Below, in pieces: positions 6,496-15,552 of a stretch of DNA of 33,893 nt. The first letter of the stretch is position 1. Each line of letters starts with the position of its first letter. Where the stretch lies: contig VBHC01000130.1 in the NCBI GenBank assembly GCA_005889535.1, forward strand, positions 1-33,893, read 5' to 3'. This DNA is from Chloroflexota bacterium (GTDB lineage: Bacteria; Chloroflexota; Dormibacteria; CF-121). The translations under genes and the position numbers were made by a program. Under the pieces are notes generated by a model that had not been told where the DNA came from, made no database searches, and saw only the letters and a program-made list of their open reading frames with translations.

Positions 6496-8208
6496 GTGAA
6501 CCAGGGCATGCACGGCCTGGAGCCGCGCGGGCGCATCCTTACGCTCATGGCGCTGGTCCTCAGCGCCTATCTTGTCCTGCTGGGCCGGCTGGTTTACTGG
6601 CAGGTGTGGCGCCACGGCGACATGGCGCAGCTGGCCGCGGCCTATCACGATGACACCATCACGCTGCCTGCCGTCCGGGGCAACATTCTGGACCGCAACG
6701 GGGCGCTGCTGGTCACCAACACCCCGGTTTTTTCCATCTTCGCGTCGCCCGACCTGATTTCGGCGACGGAACGGCAAGACATCGCCGCCCGGCTCGCACC
6801 GGTACTGGGGCTCGGCCCGGATGACATCCAGGCGAAGCTCGCCACCACCCGCAAGTTCGTCTACCTGGCGCGCCGGGTTCCGGCATCGGTCGCCAGCCAG
6901 CTGGACCAGCTTCGTCTGCCGGGCGTCGGCAAGATCGCCGAGACCCAGCGCGCGTACGTGGATGGTGGCGTCACCGGCACCACCCTCGCGGCGAACCTGC
7001 TGGGCTTCGCGAACGATGAAGGCAAGGGGAACTATGGGATCGAGGGTTACTACAACCGAGCCCTCTCAGGCCAGGCCGGCTTCGAGGCGACGGTGCGCGA
7101 CCTGGCGAATCAGCCGATCGTTCTCAGCGATCGCCAGCGCCGGGAACCGGTCGATGGGACGACCCTGCAGCTGTCACTCGACGGCACCATCCAGGTGGTC
7201 GCCGAGCGAGCCCTCGCCGAAGGGGTCCAGAAGTACGAGGCGGAGAGTGGGTCCCTGATCATCATGGAGCCGCAGACCGGCCGGATCGTGGCCTGGGCCG
7301 ACGTGCCCAGCTATAACGCCAATGACTTCGCCACCACCCCCACCTCCCAGTTCATCGACCCCATCGTGTCCAACCTCTACGAGCCCGGCTCCGTGATGAA
7401 GGTCGTGACCCTGTCGGGCGCGCTCAACACGCACGCGATCACTCCCGACTATCGTTTCAACGAGACCGGCACCGCCGTCGTCGGCGGCTACGCCATCCAC
7501 AACTGGGACGGCAAGGCACATGGCATGGTCACCATGACGCAGGTGCTCGAGAACTCCCTCAACGTCGGCGCCATCAAGGCGGAACAGCTCGAAGGACCGG
7601 CCAATTTCTACCAATCGTTGCAGCGATTCGGCATCGGGGTGCCGACCGGGGTCGATGTCGCGGCCGAGACCGCGGCGCCGCTGGCCGACCTGGCGCACTG
7701 GAAAGCCTCGCAACTGGCGACCGCCGCCTTTGGACAGGGTGTCGATGCGACGGCCATCGAGATGCTGGCCGCGATCAACGTCGTTGCGACCGGTGGAAAC
7801 CTGGTATGGCCGCACGTGGTTGACGACATGATCGACAGCCAGGGGGTGCATCATCCGGTTCGGCCGCGCATCGTCCGCCAGGTCGTCAGCCCAAAGACCG
7901 CCCAGCAGATGCAGCAGATGATGGTCGGTGTTGTCGAGCATGGCTCCGGGTTCGCGGCTCGCATCGACGGCTTCAAGAACCGGATCGCCGGCAAGACCGG
8001 AACCGCGAGCATCCCCGAAAACGGCGGCTACGCCAAGAACGAGACGATCGGATCCTTCGTGGGCTTTCTCCCAGTGGATCACCCCCAGTTCATCATGCTC
8101 GTGATCACCCGAAAGCCGAAGGTCCTCTTCGAAGGCGCCTATGTCGCGGCCCCCATCTGGAAAACCGTCGCCAGCGCCCTGATCACCCAGTGGCAGATCG
8201 CGCCATGA
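6496..8208 (+). CDS. ftsI: Septal class B penicillin-binding protein (peptidoglycan transpeptidase)
   Basis: Cross-links septal peptidoglycan as the partner of FtsW. 570 aa: one N-terminal membrane helix (about 14-34), a dimerisation/pedestal domain that includes RGNILDRNGALL, and a C-terminal transpeptidase domain. The three active-site motifs are visible: S299-V-M-K302 (in EPGSVMK), S354-L-N356 (in ENSLNVG) and K500-T-G-T (in AGKTGTAS). No PASTA domains follow. The GTG start has only a weak upstream purine run. It follows ftsL by 34 bases and precedes murF directly; in most dcw clusters murE would come between. Antisense open frames across this gene are GC artefacts. Confidence 0.94.
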   Translation: MNQGMHGLEPRGRILTLMALVLSAYLVLLGRLVYWQVWRHGDMAQLAAAYHDDTITLPAVRGNILDRNGALLVTNTPVFSIFASPDLISATERQDIAARLAPVLGLGPDDIQAKLATTRKFVYLARRVPASVASQLDQLRLPGVGKIAETQRAYVDGGVTGTTLAANLLGFANDEGKGNYGIEGYYNRALSGQAGFEATVRDLANQPIVLSDRQRREPVDGTTLQLSLDGTIQVVAERALAEGVQKYEAESGSLIIMEPQTGRIVAWADVPSYNANDFATTPTSQFIDPIVSNLYEPGSVMKVVTLSGALNTHAITPDYRFNETGTAVVGGYAIHNWDGKAHGMVTMTQVLENSLNVGAIKAEQLEGPANFYQSLQRFGIGVPTGVDVAAETAAPLADLAHWKASQLATAAFGQGVDATAIEMLAAINVVATGGNLVWPHVVDDMIDSQGVHHPVRPRIVRQVVSPKTAQQMQQMMVGVVEHGSGFAARIDGFKNRIAGKTGTASIPENGGYAKNETIGSFVGFLPVDHPQFIMLVITRKPKVLFEGAYVAAPIWKTVASALITQWQIAP

Positions 8209-8250
8209 CATCCGTCGGAAGGGGGGCGCGAGAATAGGGGTGCCGTGGGG

Positions 8251-9618
8251 ATGTCCGTGAAAGAGATCGTCGAGGCGACCGGTGGCCGCTTGTTGAGCGG
8301 CCCGCCGGATATTACGTTCGCCCACCTCTTTACCGATTCGCGCGAGGTCAAAGCGGGCGGCCTCTTCGTGGCGCTCCGGGGCGAGCAGCATGATGGGCAC
8401 GTCTTCATCCCCCAGGCGGTGGAGCACGGTGCCGCCGGCGTGCTCTGTGAGCGGCCGCCGCAGGGCGTCGACGGCGCCGCGGTCATCCTGGTCGACGACA
8501 CCCGCCAGGCGTTGTTCGACATGACTGCCGAGCGGCTTCGCCGCCGCCCACTTCCGATCGTGGCCGTCACCGGCAGCGCCGGAAAAACCACGACCAAGGA
8601 GCTGATCGCCCATCTTCTGGGACGCCGTCAGCGAGTGCACAAGAGTGAAGGCAACCTCAACACCTACACCGGCATCCCGATGACGATCTTTCAGATGGAT
8701 CCGCGGGACCGAGTGCTGGTCGTGGAGTACGCGATGTCGCGCGCCGGGGAGATCCGCGAGCTGGCGAGCGTGGCGCCGCCCACCATCGGCGTCGTGCTCA
8801 ACGTCGGCCTGGCGCACGTTGGCTTCCTGGGCTCCATCGAGGCGGTCGCGGCGGCCAAGCGCGAGCTGGTGGAAGGGCTGGCCCCCGGCGGACTGGCGAT
8901 CCTGAACGCCGACGACCGCCGGGTGCGCGCCATGTCGGCGGTGGCACGCCGCTTCACCCTCTACGGTCTTTCGGCCGAGGCCGCCGTCCGGGCGGACAGA
9001 GTGCGGCTGCATGGACTGGATGGCAGCAGCTTCACGCTGCTGACGCCTCGGGGGAAAGCCGAGGTATACCTGAGGCTGCCCGGCCACCACAGCATCTCGA
9101 ACGCGCTGGCGGCCGCCGCGGTCGCGCTGGAGTTCGAGTTCGACGCGCCGGCCATCGCTTCCGCCTTGCATGGCTTCATCCCGCCATCGCGCCGGATGAA
9201 CATCGTCACCGGACGCAACGGCGCCACGGTCATCGACGACTCGTACAACGCCAGCCCGGGTTCGATGCAGGCCGCCCTGGAGGTGCTTCGACTCGCCCCC
9301 CGGGGATCGCTGAGGGTTGCGGTCCTGGGTGACATGCTGGAGCTGGGCGACCACGCGGAGCAGGCGCACGACGAGGTCGGATCGCTGGCCGGCAAAACCG
9401 CCGACATCTTGATTGCGGTCGGTGAATATGCCCCAAGGATGGTGCAGTCCGCGCGCCGCGCCGGGCTGTCGGCCGATCGAGCCCTGGTGGTCGAAGGTGC
9501 CGACGAGGCTGTGGCGGCACTGACACCCTGGCTCAACGCGCAGACGCAGGTCCTCGTCAAAGGCTCGCGTGGCATGCGGCTCGAGCGCGTGGTCGAGCAA
9601 ATCCGCGAACCGGCATGA
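8251..9618 (+). CDS. murF: UDP-MurNAc-tripeptide:D-Ala-D-Ala ligase MurF
   Basis: Adds D-Ala-D-Ala to UDP-MurNAc-tripeptide with ATP, the last cytoplasmic step of peptidoglycan precursor synthesis. The 455-aa product has the N-terminal substrate domain (DSREVKAGGLFVAL), the ATP-binding loop TGSAGKTTTKE around residue 108, KSEGNLNTYTGIP (the MurF-specific N-x-N-x-x-G-x-P element), GHHSISNALAAA, and DDSYNASPGSM in the C-terminal domain. I prefer ATG 8251 over GTG 8245 because AGGGGTG at 8236-8242 sits 8 bases before the ATG but only 2 before the GTG. Its stop overlaps the mraY start as ATGA. Confidence 0.95.
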   Translation: MSVKEIVEATGGRLLSGPPDITFAHLFTDSREVKAGGLFVALRGEQHDGHVFIPQAVEHGAAGVLCERPPQGVDGAAVILVDDTRQALFDMTAERLRRRPLPIVAVTGSAGKTTTKELIAHLLGRRQRVHKSEGNLNTYTGIPMTIFQMDPRDRVLVVEYAMSRAGEIRELASVAPPTIGVVLNVGLAHVGFLGSIEAVAAAKRELVEGLAPGGLAILNADDRRVRAMSAVARRFTLYGLSAEAAVRADRVRLHGLDGSSFTLLTPRGKAEVYLRLPGHHSISNALAAAAVALEFEFDAPAIASALHGFIPPSRRMNIVTGRNGATVIDDSYNASPGSMQAALEVLRLAPRGSLRVAVLGDMLELGDHAEQAHDEVGSLAGKTADILIAVGEYAPRMVQSARRAGLSADRALVVEGADEAVAALTPWLNAQTQVLVKGSRGMRLERVVEQIREPA

Positions 9619-10568
9619 CGCCCCTCATCCTGTTTGGCCTCGCGCTGGTTCTCAGCGTGCTGATCTATCCGGTGGCGATCGGCCGCCTGGCTCGGGCGCG
9701 CATGGGCCAGCAAATCCGCGAAGAAGGTCCATCGGCGCACCAGGCAAAGGCCGGCACCCCGACCGCCGGTGGACTGGTTTTCCTGCTGCTCGCGCTCGTG
9801 CTGTACCTGGTCGCCGACCGTTCGATTGCCGGCGCGTTCGTGGTGATCGCACTATTCCTCGGTGGCGGGCTCGGCTTCCTCGATGACTTTGCCGCCATCC
9901 GTGGCCGGCGCAACCTCGGGCTCAAAGCCCGGCAGAAGATCGTCGTCCAGTTGCTGAGCGGCGTCCTGCTCGGCTGGCTCGCCCTGCGCTGGGGGCTGAC
10001 CAATCAGCTGGTTCCATTCGACGGGCGCCAGGCGATCGGTGGCTGGATCATCCTGATCGCCGCGCTGGCGGTCGCCGCGGGCTCCAATGCCTTCAATCTA
10101 ACCGACGGTAGCGACGGCCTTGCCGCGGGCACCGGCGCGGTGACGTTCGGCGCCCTGGCGCTCATCGCCGTGCTCCAGCACCGACCAGGGGTTGGACTGA
10201 TGCCGGCCGTCCTGGCCGGCGTGCTGGTCGGCTTTCTCTTCTACAACCTGTTCCCAGCCCGGCTCTTCATGGGCGACACGGGGAGCCTGGCGCTCGGCAC
10301 GGCGATGGTGGCGACAGCCATCACCACCGGCTTCCTCTGGTATCTGCCCCTGCTGGCCCTGGTCTTTACTGTCGAGACCATCTCGGTGATCGCGCAGGTG
10401 GCGAGCTTCAAGATGACCGGCAAGCGCATCATCCGGATGTCGCCGCTGCATAACCACTTCATCGTGGCGGGCTGGCGCGAGACGCCACTCGCACTCTGGT
10501 TTTGGACCGGCTCCCTGGTCGCCGCGGTACTGGCCCTGGCGCTGGCGCGGCCAGGTCCAAGCGCGTGA
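9615..10568 (+). CDS. mraY: Phospho-MurNAc-pentapeptide transferase MraY
   Basis: Polytopic inner-membrane enzyme that transfers phospho-MurNAc-pentapeptide to undecaprenyl phosphate, making lipid I. 317 aa, with about ten membrane helices. Signature pieces in order: GTPTAGGLVFL, the paired aspartates in FLDDF (D90-D91), LKARQK, NAFNLTDGSDGLAAG (catalytic-site loop), FMGDTGSLALG, and the SPLHNHF loop. Length is a little below the usual ~325-360 but no segment is missing. ATGA overlap with murF upstream and GTGA overlap with murD downstream show tight translational coupling. Confidence 0.96.
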   Translation: MTPLILFGLALVLSVLIYPVAIGRLARARMGQQIREEGPSAHQAKAGTPTAGGLVFLLLALVLYLVADRSIAGAFVVIALFLGGGLGFLDDFAAIRGRRNLGLKARQKIVVQLLSGVLLGWLALRWGLTNQLVPFDGRQAIGGWIILIAALAVAAGSNAFNLTDGSDGLAAGTGAVTFGALALIAVLQHRPGVGLMPAVLAGVLVGFLFYNLFPARLFMGDTGSLALGTAMVATAITTGFLWYLPLLALVFTVETISVIAQVASFKMTGKRIIRMSPLHNHFIVAGWRETPLALWFWTGSLVAAVLALALARPGPSA

Positions 10569-11917
10569 TCCAAACCGGTCGACACGCGCTCGTGATCGGC
10601 TACGGTCGCAGCGGGCGCGCCGCCGCGTCCTTCATCCGGCGCCACGGCGGTACCGTCCTGGTCGTCGACCGTGCCGACACACCGGAACTGCGCACCGAGG
10701 TGGAGCGTGCCGGGATCACCGCCCACCTCGGTGGGTACGGACCGCAGGACCTGAACGGCACCGACCTGGTCGTGGTCAGCCCAGGGGTGCCGTGGGACGA
10801 GCCGCTGGTCGAAACCGCGCGCCAGCGCGGCATCGAGATCACCAGTGAGATCGATCTCTTCTTCAGGTCGTGTCCCGCTCGGATTGCCGGCATCACCGGC
10901 ACCAACGGCAAGACCACGACGACCGCCCTGACCACGGAGATGCTTCGTGCCGGTGACCAGCGGGTGATGAGGGGCGGCAACATCGGCGAGCCCGTGCTCG
11001 ACCGTCTCGACCAGCTCCGGCCCGACGATTGGGTCGTTCTGGAGCTCAGCAGTTTTCAGCTGGAATCCATCAGCCGGCCGCGGCTGCGCATCGGTGTGGT
11101 GTTGAACGTGACACCGGATCACCTCGACCGGCACAAATCCTTCGAGCGCTACGTCGAGCTCAAGGCCCGCGCCGTGGCCTTCCTGGAACCCGATGACTAC
11201 GCGGTTCTCAACCTTGATGATCCGGCCTGCGCGGCGATGCGGTCAGAGACCCGCGGCCAGGTCATCGAGTTCGGTCTTCAGCAGCCGGTCCGCAGCGGCG
11301 TGACCGTGACGGACGGCTGGATCACAATCGCCGGCCCTGCACAACCCGGGCGGGTGATGCGCACCGCTGAGGTTCCCCTACCCGGCGAGCACAACCTGAG
11401 CAACGTGATGGCGGCCATCGGCGTTGGTTACGCCGCCGGCGTCGAGGTCGAGCGGCTGGCCGACGCGGTGCGCCGCTTCAAGGCGGTTGAGCACCGGCTC
11501 GAGCCGGTTGGCACCTTCAACGGGGCGCGCTGGTACAACGACTCCAAGGCCACGAACCCCGATTCGACCTATAAGGCGCTGGCGGCATTCCGTGAGCCCA
11601 TCGTCCTGATCGCCGGCGGCCGCAACAAAGGGATCGACATCGAGCCACTGGCGCAGACCATCGCCAGACGGGTGGCGGGGCTGGTGACGATGGGCGAGAC
11701 CGGCGAGGAGCTGGCGCGGCGGGTTCGCGACGCGGGCCTCGACCGGGTCGAGCGCGCCGCCGACCTGAACGACGCGGTGCGAAAGGCTGCAGCGCTGGCG
11801 CGACCGGGGTCGGTGGTTCTGCTGTCCCCGGCGTTCACCAGCTACGACATGTTTTCAGACTATGAGGATCGTGGCCGTCGCTTCAAGGCCACGGTGCTCG
11901 CCGAGCTGAGTCAGTGA
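10565..11917 (+). CDS. murD: UDP-MurNAc-L-alanine:D-glutamate ligase MurD
   Basis: Adds D-glutamate to UDP-MurNAc-L-Ala using ATP. The 450-aa product starts with a Rossmann-like HALVIGYGRSGRAAASF, then ITGTNGKTTTTAL (P-loop, about residue 110), VLELSSFQLES, NVTPDHLDRHKSFERYVELKARA, GEHNLSNVMAAI, and NDSKATNPDSTYKAL in the C-terminal domain, all typical of MurD. The open frame extends 63 bases further upstream into mraY, but GTG 10565 overlaps the mraY stop as GTGA and puts the conserved N-terminus at the right distance. Its own stop overlaps ftsW in the same way. Confidence 0.95.
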   Translation: MIQTGRHALVIGYGRSGRAAASFIRRHGGTVLVVDRADTPELRTEVERAGITAHLGGYGPQDLNGTDLVVVSPGVPWDEPLVETARQRGIEITSEIDLFFRSCPARIAGITGTNGKTTTTALTTEMLRAGDQRVMRGGNIGEPVLDRLDQLRPDDWVVLELSSFQLESISRPRLRIGVVLNVTPDHLDRHKSFERYVELKARAVAFLEPDDYAVLNLDDPACAAMRSETRGQVIEFGLQQPVRSGVTVTDGWITIAGPAQPGRVMRTAEVPLPGEHNLSNVMAAIGVGYAAGVEVERLADAVRRFKAVEHRLEPVGTFNGARWYNDSKATNPDSTYKALAAFREPIVLIAGGRNKGIDIEPLAQTIARRVAGLVTMGETGEELARRVRDAGLDRVERAADLNDAVRKAAALARPGSVVLLSPAFTSYDMFSDYEDRGRRFKATVLAELSQ

Positions 11918-13167
11918 GGGCGCGAGCCACTCTCGAGATGCCCAGCGCCCGCCGGGCGGTGGCCGCCAGCCTGGTATGGCGGCGCGGGGACCGTGCCCTG
12001 CTGCTCGCGGTAGCGACTCTGACCGCGTTTGGGCTCGTCATGGTGTTCTCCGCCTCCGAGGTGCAGGGCTGGCTGTGGTTTCACAACGCCGCCTACTACT
12101 TCGAGCGTCAACTGCTCTGGCTCGGCCTTGGCGTCATCTTGTTATGGGCCGGCGCACACGTTGACTACCATCGATTGCGACCGCTCGCTCTGCCGCTGGG
12201 GCTGGTGAGCGTGGGCCTGCTGATCCTGGTGCTGCTGCCGCACTTCGGTGTCGAGGTGAATGGCGCCCGACGCTGGCTGCGGCTCGGCCCCTTGCAGATG
12301 CAGCCCGCGGAGCTGGCGAAAGTGGCGGCCATCGTCTTCATGGCCCTCTGGCTGGAGCGTCACCGTGACCGCCTGGGCTCGCTGGAGAACGGTGTGGTTC
12401 CCTTCCTCGCGTTGCTCGGGCTCGTCACGATGCTGGTCATCCTCGAGCGGGACCTCGGCACGACCCTGATCGTGGCCGCCATTCTGCTTGCCCAGTTCCT
12501 GGTTGCCGGGGGCCGCAAGCGGCACGTCCTCCTGCTGGCGCTGATCATCGCGCTCTGCGTCTACGTCTTCATTCGCATGGAACCGTACCGATTGCACCGA
12601 ATCCTGGCCTTCGTTGACCCCTGGTCAGATCCGCTCAACACCGGCTTTCAGGCCATCCAGTCCGTGGTGGCGCTTGGGTCGGGCGGCTTTGCCGGCGTCG
12701 GCCTCGGGCAGAGCATCCAGAAATATCAGTGGTTGCCTTTTGCCCATACCGACTTCATCTTCGCCATCGTCGGCGAGGAGACCGGATTGATCGGCACCAC
12801 CGTCGTGCTCTCGCTGTTTGGGCTCTTCACCTATCGCGGCTACCGGGTGGCGCTCAAAGCGCCTGACGCGTTCGGCTCCCTGCTCGCCTGCGGGGTGACC
12901 ACCTGGGTCGCGTTCCAGGCGCTGATCAACATCGCGGCGGTGACGGTGACGTTGCCGACGACCGGTATCCCGCTACCGTTCATCAGCTACGGTGGCTCTT
13001 CCCTGGCGATCACGCTGGGCGCGGTCGGCATACTGATGAACGTTTCGACTCAGAACGAGAAGGTGGGATGGATACGGCATGCGAGTGTTGATCTCGGGCG
13101 GCGGAACGGGCGGACACTTGTTCCCGGCGATCGCCGTCGCGCAGGCGCTGTCGCAGAGCGAGCCTGA
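11914..13167 (+). CDS. ftsW: Septal peptidoglycan glycosyltransferase FtsW (SEDS family)
   Basis: Multi-pass SEDS protein that polymerises lipid II at the septum with FtsI. 417 aa with about ten membrane helices. Visible family motifs are NGARRWLRLGPLQMQPAELAK, LERDLGTTLI, the large loop with ALGSGGFAGVGLGQS and KYQWLPFAHTDFIFAIVGEETG, and PTTGIPLPFISYGGSS near the end. The GTG start overlaps murD as GTGA. The last ~30 codons share DNA with the start of murG in another frame, so the Arg-rich C-terminal tail (after the LMNVSTQNEK segment) is probably dispensable sequence created by loss of an earlier stop. Confidence 0.94.
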   Translation: MRARATLEMPSARRAVAASLVWRRGDRALLLAVATLTAFGLVMVFSASEVQGWLWFHNAAYYFERQLLWLGLGVILLWAGAHVDYHRLRPLALPLGLVSVGLLILVLLPHFGVEVNGARRWLRLGPLQMQPAELAKVAAIVFMALWLERHRDRLGSLENGVVPFLALLGLVTMLVILERDLGTTLIVAAILLAQFLVAGGRKRHVLLLALIIALCVYVFIRMEPYRLHRILAFVDPWSDPLNTGFQAIQSVVALGSGGFAGVGLGQSIQKYQWLPFAHTDFIFAIVGEETGLIGTTVVLSLFGLFTYRGYRVALKAPDAFGSLLACGVTTWVAFQALINIAAVTVTLPTTGIPLPFISYGGSSLAITLGAVGILMNVSTQNEKVGWIRHASVDLGRRNGRTLVPGDRRRAGAVAERA

Positions 13168-14152
13168 CAGCAGGCTTCTGTACGTGGGACGGCGCGGGGG
13201 CATCGAGGAACAGCTCGTGCCGCGCTACGGCCTTCAGTTCAAGACCATCGTGGCGGCCAAGTTGGACATGGAACAGCCCTGGCGCAACTGGTCGGTGCCG
13301 TTCATCGTTCCCTGGGCGCTGCTCCAGTCGACCGGTATCGTCCGCGAATTCCGGCCGGACGTGGTGCTGGGCACGGGCGGTTATGTCAGCGCGCCGCTAG
13401 TCCTCGCTGCCGCCGGCTTGCGCGTGCCGGTGGTGCTGCAGGAACAGAATTCGCTGCCCGGCCGCACCACGAGGCTTCTCTCTCGAGTGGCCCGAGTCGT
13501 TGCCACCGCCTATCCCGAGTCGGCACGCCACCTCCACGCGAAGGCGGTGGTCACCGGCACACCGGTGCGCAAAGAGTTCTGGGCGCGGCGAACGGATTTC
13601 CCCAGCCGCCCCGGCCGCTTACTCATCCTGGGTGGAAGCCAGGGCGCCCGCCACATCAACGAGGCCGTCGCCCAGGCGCTGCCCGATCTCGTCGGGCGGC
13701 TCGGTCTCGAGGTGTGGCATCAAACCGGCGAGCGCGACTTTCACCGGATGGAGCCGCTCAGGATGAGTCTCGGGCCGCCCGGCTCCCGCTACCACCCGTT
13801 CCCTTTTGACGAGGAGCTCGCCACGATCATGCGCCAGGCCGACCTGGTCCTCAGCCGTGCCGGCGCCGGCACCATCAGCGAGGTCAGCGCGCTGGGAATT
13901 CCCATGGTGCTGGTTCCGGGCCCTTTTGCCGGGGGACACCAGCGGCTCAATGTCGGGCCCTATGAGACGGCCGGCGCTGCGGTGACCATTCCGGACGCCG
14001 AATGCGACGGCCCCAGACTGACCCGCGAACTTTCCGACATCGTTCACGACCCCGTCCGGTATAGCAAGATGGTGACCGCAATGGGCTCCCTGGGCCATCC
14101 CCATGCCGCGCAGGAGGTGGCGCGCCTGGTTTCGGACGTGGCTGGTCATTGA
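13079..14152 (+). CDS. murG: UDP-GlcNAc:lipid I GlcNAc transferase MurG
   Basis: Peripheral membrane GT28 glycosyltransferase that adds GlcNAc to lipid I, giving lipid II. 357 aa with the G-loop ISGGGTGGHLFPAIAVA at the N-terminus, GTGGYVSAPLVLAA, LQEQNSLPGRTTR, the second G-loop LGGSQGARHIN, and the UDP-GlcNAc site SRAGAGTISEVSALGIP followed by GGHQRLN. The ATG start gives the exact family N-terminus but lies 89 bases inside ftsW, an unusually long overlap. The stop overlaps the next start by one base (TGATG). Confidence 0.95.
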   Translation: MRVLISGGGTGGHLFPAIAVAQALSQSEPDSRLLYVGRRGGIEEQLVPRYGLQFKTIVAAKLDMEQPWRNWSVPFIVPWALLQSTGIVREFRPDVVLGTGGYVSAPLVLAAAGLRVPVVLQEQNSLPGRTTRLLSRVARVVATAYPESARHLHAKAVVTGTPVRKEFWARRTDFPSRPGRLLILGGSQGARHINEAVAQALPDLVGRLGLEVWHQTGERDFHRMEPLRMSLGPPGSRYHPFPFDEELATIMRQADLVLSRAGAGTISEVSALGIPMVLVPGPFAGGHQRLNVGPYETAGAAVTIPDAECDGPRLTRELSDIVHDPVRYSKMVTAMGSLGHPHAAQEVARLVSDVAGH

Positions 14153-15552
14153 TGCGCATCCACTTCATCGGCATCTGTGGCTACGCCGTGTCCGGGCTGG
14201 CGCTGGTCACCAAACAGCTGGGCAACGAGGTCACCGGATCGGATGAAGACGCCTATCCGCCAACGACCGAGATCCTCAGCAGGGCCGGCATCAAGTGGGT
14301 CGACGGCCACGCCGCCGGGAACGTGACCCGTTGGGGGAAGCCTGACCTGGTCGTTCAGGGAAACCAGGTGCGCGAGGGCAATCCAGAGACGGAGGCAGCG
14401 CGGCGCTTGCACATCCGCCTGATCAGCGAGGCGGAGTACTGGGGGGAGCTGACGGCCGATCGCTTTCGCATCGTCGTGGCGGGCTCCGCGGGGAAGACGA
14501 CGACGGCGAGCCTGATTGCCTGGATCCTGCGCGCCGCCGGCCGCAACCCGGGGTTCCGGCTGGGCATGGCCGTCAAAGACCTCGGCTCCGCGGCGGCCTG
14601 GGGTGGTGGTCGCGACTTCGTCTTCGAAGGCGACGAATACACCTCGGCGGTCTTCGACCCGCGGCCGAAGTTCCTGCACTTCGCGCCGCAGCTTGCCGTC
14701 CTGACCAACATCGACTGGGACCACCCGGACGTGTTTCCCGATCCGGCGGCCTACGAAGCGGTCTTTCGCGAGCTGCTCGAGGATCTCGGACCCGAGGACG
14801 GCCTGATCGCCTGCTCGGATGACCCGACAGTCCGCCGGCTCCTCAGCCGCACCCGCGCCGGCGTGGAGACCTATGGCCTTCGGGGCGGCGCCGACTGGCA
14901 CGGTCGGGACGTGCAGATCGAGGGCGAGGGAATGCGCTTCACCGCCTGGCACGCGGGGAAGGTGCTGGCCGTCGTGACGACCCGGCTGCCAGGAGAGCAC
15001 AACGCCGCGAACGCGCTGGCCGCGCTGGCCACCGCGGTGCGGCTGGGCGTCCCGGTCCCGACCGCTGTCGATGCCATCGGCCGGTTTCATGGCGTATCAC
15101 GACGCTTTGAAATCCGCGGCCAGGTGCGCGGCGTCACGCTCGTCGATGACTATGCGCATCATCCGGCGAAGGTGCGCGCCACGCTCGAAGCCGCCCGCGA
15201 CCGTTTTCATCCGGGGCGTGTGCTCGCCTGTTTCGTGCCGCACACCTACTCGCGCACGCTCAGCCTGATGGACGGCTATGCCGACGCCTTCCAGGGGTGC
15301 GCGCTGGTCGTCATCGGTCCGATCGAGCCGGCCCGGGAGCGACACCTCGCCCACACAGTGACATCACAGGACCTGGCCAGCCGGCTGCGCGGCGTCGGCG
15401 AGGTGTTTACCGCGGACTCCGCCAGGTCTGCGGCCTATCGACTCGCGTCGGCCGCGCGCCCGGGCGACGTCATCATCTTTATGTCGGTGCGCGACTTCGA
15501 CGACGTCATCGGCAAGACCGCCGAGGTCCTGGAGCGCTCGCCGGTTGCCTGA
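14152..15552 (+). CDS. MurC-family UDP-N-acetylmuramate ligase with Mpl-like N-terminal half
   Basis: ATP-dependent ligase acting on UDP-MurNAc, 466 aa, placed where murC normally sits (between murG and murB). The first half resembles the recycling ligase Mpl: IHFIGICGYAVSGLA, VTGSDEDAYPP, GNQVREGNPETEAA, then EGDEYTSAVFDPRPKFLHF and NIDWDHPDVF. The P-loop is AGSAGKTTT, with Ala where MurC and Mpl usually have His. The second half is closer to MurC: GEHNAANALAA, DDYAHHPAKV and FVPHTYSRTLSLMDGYADAF. It could add L-Ala (MurC), a preformed tripeptide (Mpl), or be an early-branching MurC; context favours the MurC reaction because murD follows in the pathway. Start is ATG 14152, not the TTG one codon earlier. 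Confidence 0.8.
   Translation: MRIHFIGICGYAVSGLALVTKQLGNEVTGSDEDAYPPTTEILSRAGIKWVDGHAAGNVTRWGKPDLVVQGNQVREGNPETEAARRLHIRLISEAEYWGELTADRFRIVVAGSAGKTTTASLIAWILRAAGRNPGFRLGMAVKDLGSAAAWGGGRDFVFEGDEYTSAVFDPRPKFLHFAPQLAVLTNIDWDHPDVFPDPAAYEAVFRELLEDLGPEDGLIACSDDPTVRRLLSRTRAGVETYGLRGGADWHGRDVQIEGEGMRFTAWHAGKVLAVVTTRLPGEHNAANALAALATAVRLGVPVPTAVDAIGRFHGVSRRFEIRGQVRGVTLVDDYAHHPAKVRATLEAARDRFHPGRVLACFVPHTYSRTLSLMDGYADAFQGCALVVIGPIEPARERHLAHTVTSQDLASRLRGVGEVFTADSARSAAYRLASAARPGDVIIFMSVRDFDDVIGKTAEVLERSPVA

Noticed and set aside
7174-9600. 808-codon open frame on the - strand across ftsI and murF
   Set aside because: Composition is Arg/His/Gly/Asp-rich with no family resemblance, and both + strand genes have complete catalytic motifs. 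Long antisense frames are expected at this GC content.
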